A DNA stretch of 64,000 bases from Rhodoglobus sp. (GTDB lineage: Bacteria; Actinomycetota; Actinomycetes; Actinomycetales; Microbacteriaceae): positions 1-64,000 of the forward strand of contig JAODLY010000016.1 of NCBI GenBank assembly GCA_025464445.1. Reading direction: 5' to 3'. Of the stretch, positions 40,642-50,112 are shown in pieces. The notes below the pieces were generated by a model. That model did not search any database, was not told the origin of the DNA, and worked only from the letters and a program-made list of their open reading frames with translations. A program made the translations under genes and the position numbers. Position 1 is the stretch's first letter. Every line of letters starts with the position of its first letter.

Positions 40642-41501
40642 CCGCCCAAGCGGTGACGGTGGGCGATGAGATCAGGAGGCCCACCGCGATCGTGCGGCGG
40701 TTGCGGCGAGTGAGCCCGGCTCTCGTACTCGCCTGGCTCGCCGTGGCTGTCGTCGTGGCGTGGGCACTCGTGCCCTGGCTCTTCAGCGCCGCGGACCCCA
40801 CCATTGGCGTGTCCGGCCAGCGCCTGCAGGCGCCGAGCATCCAGCACCTGTTCGGCACCGACCAGCTCGGGCGGGACGTGCTCGACCGCGTCATCTATGG
40901 ATCGCGCTTCTCGCTCGTGGGTGCGCTCGTCGCCGTCGGTGTCGGCCTGGTTGCTGGCACCGCGCTCGGAGTCCTCGCCGGGACCCTCAGCCGTGCCGTC
41001 GACGATGTAATCATGCGCATCGTCGACGTACTTCTCGCGATCCCGAGTCTCCTGTTGTCGCTCAGCATCATCACCCTGCTCGGCTTCGGCACGGTCAATG
41101 TCTCGATCGCCGTCGGGATCACAAGCATCGCCATGTTCGCCCGGCTCACGCGATCCCAGGTCGTCAAGGTGCGGCACACCGACTATGTCGAGGCGGCGGT
41201 CGGCAGCGGCGGGCACTTCCTGGGAGTCCTGTGGCGGCACGTCCTGCCGAACTCGATGGGACCGGTGGTCGCGCTATCGGCGCTGCAGTTCGGCTCCGCG
41301 ATTCTCCAGATCGCAACCCTCGGATTCCTGGGGTTCGGGGCGCCGCCACCCACGCCGGAGTGGGGGCTCATGGTGTCGGAGGGCAGGAACTACATCGCAA
41401 CGTCCTGGTGGCTCACGACCCTGCCCGGTGCGATCGTTGTCGTGGTCGTGCTCTCTACCCATCGTGTAAGTCGCTCACTCGGACGGGAGAAACGAGGATG
41501 A
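40638..41501 (+). CDS. ABC transporter permease (DppC family)
   Basis: A 287-residue partner permease. Conserved points are F-G-T-D-Q-L-G-R-D-V-L-D-R near residue 72, a characteristic DppC motif, and the loop with Y-V-E-A-A-V-G-S-G-G-H-F-L-G near residue 185, followed by H-V-L-P-N. The C-terminal tail (S-R-S-L-G-R-E) is short but collinear with the family. Start and stop overlap both neighbours by four bases, so translation is coupled along the operon. Confidence 0.9.
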   Translation: MTAQAVTVGDEIRRPTAIVRRLRRVSPALVLAWLAVAVVVAWALVPWLFSAADPTIGVSGQRLQAPSIQHLFGTDQLGRDVLDRVIYGSRFSLVGALVAVGVGLVAGTALGVLAGTLSRAVDDVIMRIVDVLLAIPSLLLSLSIITLLGFGTVNVSIAVGITSIAMFARLTRSQVVKVRHTDYVEAAVGSGGHFLGVLWRHVLPNSMGPVVALSALQFGSAILQIATLGFLGFGAPPPTPEWGLMVSEGRNYIATSWWLTTLPGAIVVVVVLSTHRVSRSLGREKRG

Positions 41502-43120
41502 CCGGGAAGACGAGATCACCCGTGCTGCAGGTAAAGGGCCTCTCCGTCTCATACCTGCGTGACCACGAGGCCACGCAGGCGGTTGACGACATCTCGTTCA
41601 GCATCGACCAGGGCCAGCTGCTGGCCCTGGTGGGCGAATCGGGCTCTGGCAAGACCACCGTCGCGCAGTCGGTGATCGGTTTGCTTCCCGGGAATGGGCG
41701 CATCGACTCAGGCGAGATCCTCCTGAATGGCGTCGACATCTCGCGATGGAACTGGCGCCGGCTGCAGACGGTGCGCGGTCGCCGCATCGGGCTGGTTCCC
41801 CAGGACCCGGCCGCTTCGCTCAACCCTGTCCGGACGATCGGTGCGAATCTCGGTGAGGTGCTGCGAATTCACACGCGAGTGCGCGGCTCGGAGTTGCGAC
41901 GGCAGGTCGTCGAGCTGTTGGCGCGCGTAGGGATAGACGACCCCGAGCGCCGCGCCCGGCAGTACCCGCATGAGCTCTCCGGCGGCATGCGACAGCGGGT
42001 CCTCATCGCGAGCGCGATCGCCCTCCGACCGGACCTGATTATCGCTGACGAACCGACGAGCGCGCTCGACGTGACGGTTCAGAAGGTCATCCTCGACCTG
42101 CTCGACGACCTGCGGCGCGAGTACGGCACGGCCATCCTGTTCGTCACACACGACCTGGCCATCGCGGCAGAGCGCTCGACGGAGGTTGTGGTGCTCCGCG
42201 ACGGCAGAGTCCAGGAGCACGCATCGACAGCGGAGGTGCTGAGCAATCCACGCACCGAATACGCGCGGACATTGCTGCGTGACGCCCCCGCGCTTGCAGG
42301 GCGAGCGGCACCCCTGCCGCCGGCCGCGGATCTCGCCGCGATCGCCCTCCGGGCCGATTCGCTTGTTCAGACGTTCGCGCTTGGCCGGAAGCGCGATGAG
42401 TTCCGCGCGGTCGACGATGTCTCCTTCGCGGTGCCAGCGGGAACCACTCACGCCCTCGTCGGGGAATCCGGATCGGGTAAGACAACCAGCGCGCGGATCG
42501 TGGTGGGGTTCCGCCGACCGACATCGGGGAGGGTGGAGATCGACGGGATCGACCTGGCCTCGCTTCGGGGTGAGGCGCTACGCCAGGCGAGGCGGACCGT
42601 CCAGCTCGTCTACCAGAATCCCTACGGTTCCCTCGACCCGCGACGCAGTGTCGAGGAGATCGTCACGGAACCCCTGCGCAACTTCGGTCTCGGCGACCGG
42701 AGGTCCCGGCTTGCGAAGGCCGGCGACCTGATCGAGCGGGTCGCGCTGCCCGCCTCCGTTCTCGGCCGACGGCCGCACGAGCTGTCCGGCGGACAGCGCC
42801 AGCGCGTCGCCATTGCGAGGGCGCTCGTGCTGGAGCCCCGAGTGGTCGTGTTCGACGAGGCAGTCTCTGCGCTGGACGTGACGGTCCAGGCACAGGTCCT
42901 GAGGCTTCTCGAGGATCTCCAGCGGGATCTCGGCCTCACCTACCTGTTCGTCTCCCACGACCTCTCGGTGGTACGGCACATCGCGCACACGGTTTCGGTG
43001 ATGCGGCGGGGCCGTGTGGTTGAAGAAGGCCCAACCGAATCGGTCTTCGGCACGCCGGTTCACGAGTACACGCGGACCCTTATCGATGCGATTCCGCGGC
43101 CATCGGAGCGCGTCTCATGA
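41498..43120 (+). CDS. Fused double ATP-binding protein (DppD-DppF type)
   Basis: A 540-residue protein with two complete ABC ATPase domains. Domain 1 (about 1-255) has [17 protein letters not shown] and [14 protein letters not shown]; domain 2 (about 280-535) has [18 protein letters not shown] and [14 protein letters not shown], followed by V-S-H-D-L. In domain 2 the usual D-E-P is D-E-A, a conservative change. It energises the peptide-type importer of this operon. Fusion of the two subunits is frequent in actinobacteria. Confidence 0.92.
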   Translation: MTGKTRSPVLQVKGLSVSYLRDHEATQAVDDISFSIDQGQLLALVGESGSGKTTVAQSVIGLLPGNGRIDSGEILLNGVDISRWNWRRLQTVRGRRIGLVPQDPAASLNPVRTIGANLGEVLRIHTRVRGSELRRQVVELLARVGIDDPERRARQYPHELSGGMRQRVLIASAIALRPDLIIADEPTSALDVTVQKVILDLLDDLRREYGTAILFVTHDLAIAAERSTEVVVLRDGRVQEHASTAEVLSNPRTEYARTLLRDAPALAGRAAPLPPAADLAAIALRADSLVQTFALGRKRDEFRAVDDVSFAVPAGTTHALVGESGSGKTTSARIVVGFRRPTSGRVEIDGIDLASLRGEALRQARRTVQLVYQNPYGSLDPRRSVEEIVTEPLRNFGLGDRRSRLAKAGDLIERVALPASVLGRRPHELSGGQRQRVAIARALVLEPRVVVFDEAVSALDVTVQAQVLRLLEDLQRDLGLTYLFVSHDLSVVRHIAHTVSVMRRGRVVEEGPTESVFGTPVHEYTRTLIDAIPRPSERVS

Positions 43121-43171
43121 TGGGATGGACAAGAAGGCGGCTACCAGGCGTCTCACCAATGTGGAGGGTTC

Positions 43172-43999
43172 ATGCACAACCTCATCACCGCTGACCAACT
43201 CGCAGAGGCACTCGTGACGGATCGGCCGCCAGTGGTCCTCGACGTGCGTTGGCGCCTCGACCGGCCCGACGGGACGAACGAATTCCTGGCCGGGCACATC
43301 CCCGGTGCGACGTACGTGGACCTCGACAACGAGCTCGCCGAGCACGGGGAGCCGACGGATGGTAGGCACCCGATTCCGAGCGTTGCCCGCCTTCAGGAGA
43401 GCGCTCGCCGCTGGGGGATATCCGAGGGCGACACGGTAGTTGTCTATGACGACCTGAAGAATCTCTCGGCTGCGCGGGCGTGGTGGTTGTTGCGTTATGC
43501 AGGTGTGAACGATGTCCGATTGCTCGACGGCTCGCTGCGCGCGTGGACCCAGTCGGGGCGTGCACTGGAAACCGGTACGACCGAGCCCCGGCACGGCAAT
43601 GTGGTTCTGTCCTACGGGCACCTGCGCACCGTCGAGATCGACGAGGTTGGGGCGAGCGGAACCCTGCTCGACGCGCGAGCGGGTGAGCGCTACCGAGGCG
43701 AAATCGAGCCAATCGACCCTCGCGCGGGGCACATTCCGGGTGCGGTGAGTGCTCCGACGACCGAGAACGTGGACTCAGACGGTCTCTTCCTGGGCGCCGA
43801 GGCGTTGCGTGCCCGCTTTGAGACGCTCGGGGTGTCGGCAGGAAAGGACATCGCCGTCTATTGCGGGTCGGGCGTCACCGCGGCCCACGAGATCTTCGCT
43901 CTCACCCTCGCGGGATTCGAGCCGGCGCTGTATCCCGGATCATTCAGCCAGTGGTCGAATCATCCGGATCGTCCGGTGGTGGTAGGCGCCGAGCCCTGA
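43172..43999 (+). CDS. Thiosulfate/3-mercaptopyruvate sulfurtransferase (two rhodanese domains)
   Basis: A 275-residue tandem rhodanese. The N-terminal domain (about 1-135) is non-catalytic; the C-terminal domain (about 145-275) has the active-site loop Y-C-G-S-G-V-T-A, with the persulfide-carrying Cys near residue 231. The C-G-S-G-V-T form is typical of mercaptopyruvate/thiosulfate sulfurtransferases of the SseA branch. A strong GGAGGG site precedes the ATG. As the last gene of the importer operon it suggests that the imported compound contains sulfur. Confidence 0.9.
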   Translation: MHNLITADQLAEALVTDRPPVVLDVRWRLDRPDGTNEFLAGHIPGATYVDLDNELAEHGEPTDGRHPIPSVARLQESARRWGISEGDTVVVYDDLKNLSAARAWWLLRYAGVNDVRLLDGSLRAWTQSGRALETGTTEPRHGNVVLSYGHLRTVEIDEVGASGTLLDARAGERYRGEIEPIDPRAGHIPGAVSAPTTENVDSDGLFLGAEALRARFETLGVSAGKDIAVYCGSGVTAAHEIFALTLAGFEPALYPGSFSQWSNHPDRPVVVGAEP

Positions 44000-44030
44000 C
44001 CGAGGCCGTTGCCTGTAATAAGCTCCCCGC

Positions 44031-45899
44031 ATGCTTCTACGCGGACGATTTCTCCGCGGCGTTGTCGTCACCGTCGCCGCCTTCCTATTCACTGCTGCGC
44101 CGGCCGCCGCCGGGGCTGTGACCGTGCAGGCCACCGGGCCAGCACCCGTGTCGGCGATCGGTGCCACTGGTGGGGTTGACGACTTCACCTTCTCCTCGTT
44201 CATCGCCGACTACACGCTCGGCCGCGACGGGAGCGGGCGCTCGACCCTCGCGACGACGGAGACGCTTGTCGCGGTGTTTCCGGACATTGACCAGAACCGG
44301 GGCATCATCCGTGCGATCCCCACCGAGTACGACGGCCACAACACCCGAATAGACGTGAAATCCGTAGTCGATGGCAACGGCAACGACCGGCAGTTCTCGA
44401 TGGGAACTGACAGCGCGTTCACCACCATCACGATCGCTGTGCCGCTGGGCCAGTTCGTTCACGGCACCCAGACCTACGTGATCGAGTACACGCAGGTCGA
44501 CGTCACGAAGTACTTCGCGGACACAGCCGACGACGAGTTCTACTGGGACACCAACGGCATCGGGTGGGACCAGCCTTTCGGCGAGATCACCGCGCGCGTC
44601 CACATCGCCCCCGCGCTTAGTAGCGCTCTCAACGGGAAGACTGCCTGCTACTTCGGGTATGAGGGTTCCACGGACCCGTGCCCGATCACACGCTCCGCCG
44701 ATGGATTCGATGCAAGCGTTTCCGACGCCAATCCCCGGCAGAACATGACACTCGCGATCGGCTTCACGAAGGGGACCTTCGCGGGGGCACCGTTCGACCT
44801 GTTGCACTACGTGCCGCTCAATGCCGTGCTCGGCATCGGCGCGCTGCTGCTCTCGACGATCGGGGCCATCGTGTTTCGGCTGACCGCGCTGCGTGACCAC
44901 CCGGGCCGTGGCACGGTTGTCGCCCAGTACGAGCCGAAGGCCGGGGTCAGTGCGTGGCTCGCCGCCAACATCGCGGGCAGGCCCAAGAAGGGGATGCCCG
45001 CGACGATCGTCGATCTGGCGGTGCGCCGCAAGCTGCGCATCCTCGAGCGACCCAAACCCTCGGGTTTCGGCAAGACCTACGGAGTGCAGGAGCTGGATGA
45101 CTCCGGCCTCGAGCAGGACGCGCAGCGGGCGATGTACGTGCTCTTTTCGACCGGGTTCTTCACCGCACCGAGCCAGCAGGAGCGCTGGTTCACCTCCCGC
45201 GATATCGTGCTCGGCGGCCAGGTGAACAGCCTCGCAGCGACGGTCAAGGCCGAGGAGATCGCGCTTGGGTTGCGTCGGAAAGGCCCCGGCTGGCCGGTTG
45301 CGGTCATGGTGCTGCTGGCGATCGCTGCCTTCCTCTTCTTCCTGTGGGGAGCGATCACCTCGAACGACAACGACGGACTGGGAATAGTCTTCGGCGTGCT
45401 CGGCGCCAACCTCGTTCCCTGGCTCACGATTTTCCTGATCAGCCGCGTCTCTGGCCGGCTCCCGCTCACCGAGGCCGGCGCGGAGATTCGGGATCACCTC
45501 AAGGGGCTCGAGCTGTACATCAGGCTCGCGGAGGCCGATCGCCTGCAGATGCTGCAGGGTGTCACGGGCGCCGAGCGGGTATCCGGCTCGGGCGGTGGCG
45601 GGGACGTCGTGAACATCTATGAGCGGCTGCTGCCGTACGCGGTGATCTTCGGGCTCGAGCACGAGTGGGCGAAGACGCTCGAGCAGTACTACAACACCAC
45701 TCCGCCTGACTGGTACAGCGGCAGCGATCTCGCGGGATTCCAGGCCGGGGCCTTCGCGGCGAGCATCGGCAGTTTCAGCTCAAGCGTGTCATCCGCGACG
45801 TCGTATTCAAGTTCCGCCGGATCGAGCGGTGGCGGCGGGTCGGGCGGCGGTGGCGGATCGGGCGGCGGCGGTGGTGGCGGTGGCGGCGGCGGGATCTAG
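44031..45899 (+). CDS. DUF2207 domain membrane protein with Gly-rich tail
   Basis: A 622-residue protein. A signal peptide (about 1-28, ending A-P-A-A-A-G) precedes an extracellular DUF2207 domain (about 40-235), a transmembrane helix near residue 265, a cytoplasmic stretch with P-x-x-G-x-S-A-W-L-A-A-N, and two further helices around residues 420-475. The last 30 residues are almost pure Gly and Ser. Function of the family is unknown. TAAGCT at 44019-44024 ends six bases before the ATG (leaderless). It abuts the convergent gene tail-to-tail without spacer. Confidence 0.85.
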   Translation: MLLRGRFLRGVVVTVAAFLFTAAPAAAGAVTVQATGPAPVSAIGATGGVDDFTFSSFIADYTLGRDGSGRSTLATTETLVAVFPDIDQNRGIIRAIPTEYDGHNTRIDVKSVVDGNGNDRQFSMGTDSAFTTITIAVPLGQFVHGTQTYVIEYTQVDVTKYFADTADDEFYWDTNGIGWDQPFGEITARVHIAPALSSALNGKTACYFGYEGSTDPCPITRSADGFDASVSDANPRQNMTLAIGFTKGTFAGAPFDLLHYVPLNAVLGIGALLLSTIGAIVFRLTALRDHPGRGTVVAQYEPKAGVSAWLAANIAGRPKKGMPATIVDLAVRRKLRILERPKPSGFGKTYGVQELDDSGLEQDAQRAMYVLFSTGFFTAPSQQERWFTSRDIVLGGQVNSLAATVKAEEIALGLRRKGPGWPVAVMVLLAIAAFLFFLWGAITSNDNDGLGIVFGVLGANLVPWLTIFLISRVSGRLPLTEAGAEIRDHLKGLELYIRLAEADRLQMLQGVTGAERVSGSGGGGDVVNIYERLLPYAVIFGLEHEWAKTLEQYYNTTPPDWYSGSDLAGFQAGAFAASIGSFSSSVSSATSYSSSAGSSGGGGSGGGGGSGGGGGGGGGGGI

Positions 45900-46535
45900 C
45901 TACATGTCGAGCGATTCCTGCGCCTCGAGTGGGAAGAACTCACCACCATTGCGCACGGTCGCGGCCTCGACCCTGCCATTTGCCATGTTCTTGCCGATTG
46001 CCGAGAGCACCGCCTCGTGCACGGGAAATGACCGCCGGGGCTTGATGGCCTCGACGTAGTCGATGACCTCGCCGATCTTGAGCCACGGTGCCCCGATCGG
46101 CACGGCGAGGGTGCCGACCTCGACGCCGGGGAGCGTGAACGAGTCGCCGGCGTAGTAGAACTCGTCGTCGACGAGAACCGCGACGTTATCGACAACGGGT
46201 ATCGACGAGTGGATGACGGCGTGCTTCTCCCCGAAGAACTTCAGCGAGAACGGCTCGACCTCGACCGCGTCGCCGCCCGCGACGGTCTCCATCGTGAAGT
46301 CGGCAGCGGCAGCCACGACGCCCGCCGGTGCGAAGATCCTGGCCTCCTTGTTGCGGTCCAGGATGCGGGTGAGCTGCTCGGCCGTCCAGTGGTCGGCGTG
46401 CTCGTGGGTGATCACGATCGCGACGACACCGTCGAGGTCGGTGAGCGGGGTCGTATAGGCGCCAGGATCGATGACGAGCGAGGAATCGCCCTTCGAGATG
46501 ACCATGCAGGAGTGCTCGTACTTCGTCAGCTTCAT
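45900..46535 (-). CDS. Metallo-beta-lactamase fold hydrolase (UPF0173-like)
   Basis: A 211-residue cytosolic hydrolase. The metal motif T-H-E-H-A-D-H-W is near residue 55, preceded by the D-P-G strand motif near residue 24; a second ligand lies in G-D-S-F near residue 138 and V-H-E-A near the C-terminus. The start at 46535 is supported by TACGCT six bases upstream on the minus strand (leaderless). It is divergent from csoR, and the CsoR operator at 46558 lies within its probable promoter, so it may be co-regulated by metal. Confidence 0.82.
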   Translation of the reverse strand: MKLTKYEHSCMVISKGDSSLVIDPGAYTTPLTDLDGVVAIVITHEHADHWTAEQLTRILDRNKEARIFAPAGVVAAAADFTMETVAGGDAVEVEPFSLKFFGEKHAVIHSSIPVVDNVAVLVDDEFYYAGDSFTLPGVEVGTLAVPIGAPWLKIGEVIDYVEAIKPRRSFPVHEAVLSAIGKNMANGRVEAATVRNGGEFFPLEAQESLDM

Positions 46536-46557
46536 TCCGCCAGCGTATTCCTTTGAG

Positions 46558-46577
46558 ATACCCCCCGGGGGTATACT
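46558..46577 (+). promoter_or_regulatory. CsoR-type operator overlapping the -10 of csoR
   Basis: ATACCCCC-C-GGGGGTAT (46558-46574) is a perfect palindrome of the G-tract type bound by CsoR-family repressors. It overlaps TATACT (46572-46577), which ends six bases before the csoR ATG, so the regulator would block its own leaderless promoter. The divergent hydrolase promoter is within 30 bp. Confidence 0.85.
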
Positions 46578-46583
46578 CAATCC

Positions 46584-46865
46584 ATGATCGCAGACCTGAA
46601 GAAACGGGCCATGCACCGCACGAAGATCCTCGAAGGACAACTGCGCGGGCTCGGGAAAATGATCGAAGACGAGGAGTATTGCGTCGACATCATCACGCAG
46701 TCGCTCGCCATCCAGAAGTCGCTGCGCAGTCTCAACAAACTGCTCGTCGAGAACCACCTGCGCACCCATGTGACCGACATGTTCGCCGCGGGAGGCGACC
46801 AGCAGCAACAGGCCGTCGAGGAGTTGCTCAGGGTGTACGAACTCAACAACAACAGGTCGGAGTGA
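46584..46865 (+). CDS. CsoR/RcnR-family metal-sensing repressor
   Basis: A 93-residue all-helical repressor of the CsoR/RcnR family, which releases DNA on metal binding. Ligand positions can be aligned: Cys33 (E-E-Y-C-V-D), His58 and His62 (N-H-L-R-T-H). Copper CsoR proteins have Cys-His-Cys, so the third ligand is His here, as in RcnR-type sensors, although the RcnR N-terminal His3 is missing (Ala3). The operator directly upstream and the CopB-type ATPase two bases downstream still indicate copper or a similar metal. The Gln-rich C-terminus is usual. Confidence 0.87.
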   Translation: MIADLKKRAMHRTKILEGQLRGLGKMIEDEEYCVDIITQSLAIQKSLRSLNKLLVENHLRTHVTDMFAAGGDQQQQAVEELLRVYELNNNRSE

Positions 46866-46867
46866 CG

Positions 46868-48910
46868 ATGGACCACGACACGCATACGATGCACGATCCC
46901 GCCGAGGTTTCGACAGGCTCGACCCACGATCACCACGACGGTGACCACTCGGCGCACGATCCGGCGATCTTCCGTCGAAAATTCTGGTTGAGCCTGGCCC
47001 TCACCGTGCCGACGCTCGTGTTCTCGACCGGCCTGCAGGACATCCTGGGGTTGTCCGGCCCGCGCTTCCCGGGCAGCCAGTTCATCCCTGCGGCCTTCGG
47101 CATCGCGATCTTCGTCTATGGAGGGCTCGTCTTCCTGCGCGGCGCGATGTCCGAGCTCCGCGGGCGCCAGCCCGGGATGATGACGCTGATCTCCCTTGCG
47201 ATAGTCGTCGCTCTCGGCTACAGCCTGGCCGTCACCGTCGGATTGCCGGGTATGGACTTCTGGTGGGAACTCGCGACGCTCATCACGATCATGCTGCTCG
47301 GGCATTGGATCGAGATGTCCGCCGTCATGGGGGCGCAGGATGCCCTCGGCGAGCTCGCCAAACTGCTGCCAGACCAGGCCGACATGGTGCACGGTGACCA
47401 TGTGATGACCGTCGCTGTCTCCCGCCTTGCCGTCGGTGACGTGGTGCTCGTGCGTCCCGGCGCCTCCGTGCCGGTGGATGGCGAGGTGATCGACGGGGAG
47501 TCCGACGTCGACGAGGCACTGCTCACGGGCGAGTCGGCTGCCGTGCGCAAGACCGTCGGATCTGCGGTGATCGCCGGCTCGTCGAACGGGTCCGGGGCGC
47601 TGCGGGTTCGAGTGACGAAGACGGGGGATGCGACGGCGCTCGCGGGCATCATGAAGCTCGTCGCCGACGCACAGTCGAGCAAGTCCGGTGCGCAGCTGCT
47701 TGCCGACCGCGCGGCGGCCTGGCTGTTCTACGTCGCCCTCGGTGCCGCAGTGCTCACCCTCGTTGCGTGGCTGCTCATTCGGCCCGGCGACCCCGCCTTC
47801 GTGCTCGAGCGGGTCGTGAGCGTGCTCGTGATCGCCTGCCCGCACGCCCTCGGGCTGGCGATACCGCTCGTCTCGCAGATCTCGACGGCGATCGGGGCCC
47901 GCAACGGCATCCTCGTCAAGAACCGCATCGCCCTCGAGGATGCCCGTCGCATCGACATGGTCGTCTTCGACAAGACCGGCACCCTCACCACGGGTTCGCA
48001 AGGCGTCGCAGCGGTTATCGGTGCCGGCGGGACGTCCGATGACGACGTGCTCGCCCTTGCGGCAGCGGTCGAGTCGAGCTCGGAGCACCCGATCGGGCGC
48101 GCGATCGTGGGGGAGGCGGCATCCCGCGGCCTGAAGGTTTCGAAGGCGACACGGTTCGCATCGCTCGCCGGCCGCGGGGTGAAGGCAACCGTCGGCAAGC
48201 GCCAGCTCACCATCGCGAGCGAGCGGGTGCTCACCGAGCAGGCGCTCGTGCTGACGCCGGAACTTGTGCACGCGTCCCGGGAATTTGGTGCAGGCGGGGC
48301 GACGATCGTGTACCTCATCGAGGGCGACGAAGTGCTCGGGATGCTCGCGCTCGCCGACACCGTGCGTGCTGAGTCATCCGAGGCCGTCGCCGCCCTGCTC
48401 AAGCGTGGCGTGCGCGTGGCCATGCTCACCGGCGATACGCACCAGGTGGGGGACTGGATCGCATCCCAGGTCGGCATCACCGAGGTGTTCGCCGAGGTGC
48501 TGCCCGCGCAGAAAGCCGACGTCATCGCGAAACTGCAGGCCAAAGGGCTGCGGGTGGCGATGGTCGGAGACGGCGTGAACGACGCGCCCGCCCTCGCCCG
48601 CGCAGATGTGGGTATCGCGATCGGCGCCGGCACGGATGTCGCCATCGAGTCGGCGGGCATCGTGCTGGCTTCGAGCAATCCGCGGGCTGTCGCCGCGCTC
48701 CTCACGCTCAGTCGCGCGACCTGGCGCAAGGAGCTGCAGAACCTGTTCTGGGCTACCGGTTACAACGCGATCGGCATCCCGCTGGCCGCCGGGGTCGCGT
48801 TCGGGGCGGGCATCCTGCTGCCGCCGGCGCTCGCCGCGGTGTTCATGTCCGCCTCGACGATCATCGTCGCCGCCAACGCCCAGCTGCTGAGGCTGCTCAA
48901 GTTGCGCTGA
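46868..48910 (+). CDS. copB: Heavy-metal P1B-ATPase, CopB type
   Basis: A 680-residue metal efflux pump. A His-rich cytosolic N-terminus (about residues 1-37, many H-D and H-H pairs) replaces Cys-type metal domains. Then come eight helices with G-H-W-I-E-M, the actuator motif L-L-T-G-E-S, the membrane metal site C-P-H-A-L-G, the phosphorylation motif D-K-T-G-T-L-T, S-E-H-P-I-G in the nucleotide domain and G-D-G-V-N-D-A-P. The C-P-H form defines P1B-3 pumps, associated with Cu(II)/Cu(I) or Ag export. It is under CsoR-type control. Its stop is followed at once by a run of 12 C residues. Confidence 0.9.
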   Translation: MDHDTHTMHDPAEVSTGSTHDHHDGDHSAHDPAIFRRKFWLSLALTVPTLVFSTGLQDILGLSGPRFPGSQFIPAAFGIAIFVYGGLVFLRGAMSELRGRQPGMMTLISLAIVVALGYSLAVTVGLPGMDFWWELATLITIMLLGHWIEMSAVMGAQDALGELAKLLPDQADMVHGDHVMTVAVSRLAVGDVVLVRPGASVPVDGEVIDGESDVDEALLTGESAAVRKTVGSAVIAGSSNGSGALRVRVTKTGDATALAGIMKLVADAQSSKSGAQLLADRAAAWLFYVALGAAVLTLVAWLLIRPGDPAFVLERVVSVLVIACPHALGLAIPLVSQISTAIGARNGILVKNRIALEDARRIDMVVFDKTGTLTTGSQGVAAVIGAGGTSDDDVLALAAAVESSSEHPIGRAIVGEAASRGLKVSKATRFASLAGRGVKATVGKRQLTIASERVLTEQALVLTPELVHASREFGAGGATIVYLIEGDEVLGMLALADTVRAESSEAVAALLKRGVRVAMLTGDTHQVGDWIASQVGITEVFAEVLPAQKADVIAKLQAKGLRVAMVGDGVNDAPALARADVGIAIGAGTDVAIESAGIVLASSNPRAVAALLTLSRATWRKELQNLFWATGYNAIGIPLAAGVAFGAGILLPPALAAVFMSASTIIVAANAQLLRLLKLR

Positions 48911-48936
48911 GCCCCCCCCCCCCGAAGTACTGCCTC

Positions 48937-49117
48937 CTTCCGAACTTCCGAACTTCCGAAATGACGGAGATTCCGGGCATCCGCCGACAAAACCGCAGGT
49001 CAGCTAAGCGCCCGTGTCCAAATCTCCGTCATTTCGGAAGGGCAGTGCCGGCATTTCGGAAGGGCAGCGCCGTCATTTCGGAAGGGCAGCGCCGGCATTT
49101 CGGAAGGGCGGTGCGGG
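48937..49117. repeat. Repeat-rich spacer: 8-bp, 22-bp and inverted repeats
   Basis: The 239-bp spacer between copB and the lipid kinase contains C12 (48912-48923), three tandem copies of CTTCCGAA (48937-48960), a 20-bp perfect inverted repeat (48953-48972 with 49021-49040) and four tandem 22-bp units starting at 49030, 49052, 49074 and 49096. All share the core ATTTCGGAAGG, so the array seems built by duplication of one palindromic core. No gene is visible in it. Confidence 0.9.
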
Positions 49118-49149
49118 AGCGCCGGCCTCCGGCACGGCATACTTAGCGC

Positions 49150-50106
49150 GTGACGACGACGAAGCCGCTGCGCCTGGTGGTGGCGATCAACCCGACAGCA
49201 TCGTTCGGCAAGGGCAAGGATGTCGGTCCCGCCGTCGTGCAGACCCTCCGCGCGATCGGCCACGAGGTCACGAGCCTGCAGGAGCCGGACTTCGACGAAC
49301 TCATGGCCAGCGGGCGCAAAGCCGTCGCGACGAAACCCGACGCGCTCGTGGTCGTGGGTGGGGACGGCATGGTCAACCTGGGCGCCAACCTGGTCGCGGG
49401 CACGAAGGTGCCGCTGGGCATCGTGCCCTCGGGCACGGGCAATGACATGGCCAGGGGCCTGGGCATCCCGTGGGACAACACGGAGGCGGCGATCGCGACG
49501 CTCATCGAGGCGCTCGGCCGGCCGCCACTCGTTGCCGACGCGGGTCTCATCCGCTACCTCGACGAGGAGACCGGGCTGCTCGCGAGCCGCTGGTTCGCGT
49601 GCGTGCTCTCGGCGGGGTTCGACGCGATAGTCAACGAGCGGGCGAATAATATGCGGCATCCGAAGGGGCCCAGCCGCTACCTGATCGCGCTGGGGCTCGA
49701 ACTGGTGAAGCTCAAGCCCATCCCGTATCGACTCGTGCTCGATGGTGTCGAGCTCGTGACGACGGGCGCGCTCATCAGCGTCGGCAACAACATCTCGCTC
49801 GGCGGCGGAATGAAGGTCACGCCAGACGCGAAAGTCGACGACGGCCTGCTCGATGTGCTGGTCGTGCAGGCGCTCTCGCGCATCTCCTTCCTGCGTATTT
49901 TTCCGAAGGTCTTCACCGGGGACCACGTGACCGACCGGCGGGTGAGCATCCACCGCGCGAAGAACGTGCGGATCGAGTCGGATGGCGTCGTCGCCTACGC
50001 GGACGGCGAGCGCATCGCCCGCCTGCCGATCGACATCGAGGTGGTGCCGGGCGCGCTCAGGCTACTGGTGCCGGGGACCGGTCCCGCGTTCGGGCAGCCT
50101 GCCTGA
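49150..50106 (+). CDS. Diacylglycerol kinase family lipid kinase
   Basis: A 318-residue DagK/YegS-type lipid kinase. The ATP site is I-N-P-T-A-S-F-G-K-G-K near residue 14, V-V-G-G-D-G-M-V-N near residue 70 and P-S-G-T-G-N-D-M-A-R near residue 97; the C-terminal domain with D-G-L-L-D-V-L closes the active site. It phosphorylates diacylglycerol or a related lipid at the membrane. A CATACT hexamer ends six bases before the GTG start (leaderless). Confidence 0.9.
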   Translation: MTTTKPLRLVVAINPTASFGKGKDVGPAVVQTLRAIGHEVTSLQEPDFDELMASGRKAVATKPDALVVVGGDGMVNLGANLVAGTKVPLGIVPSGTGNDMARGLGIPWDNTEAAIATLIEALGRPPLVADAGLIRYLDEETGLLASRWFACVLSAGFDAIVNERANNMRHPKGPSRYLIALGLELVKLKPIPYRLVLDGVELVTTGALISVGNNISLGGGMKVTPDAKVDDGLLDVLVVQALSRISFLRIFPKVFTGDHVTDRRVSIHRAKNVRIESDGVVAYADGERIARLPIDIEVVPGALRLLVPGTGPAFGQPA

Positions 50107-50112
50107 CACGTC

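Noticed and set aside
41400-41501. Frameshift at the 3' end of the DppC-type permease gene
   Set aside because: The tail looked unusual at first, but S-R-S-L-G-R-E is collinear with family C-termini and the stop overlaps the ATPase start normally.
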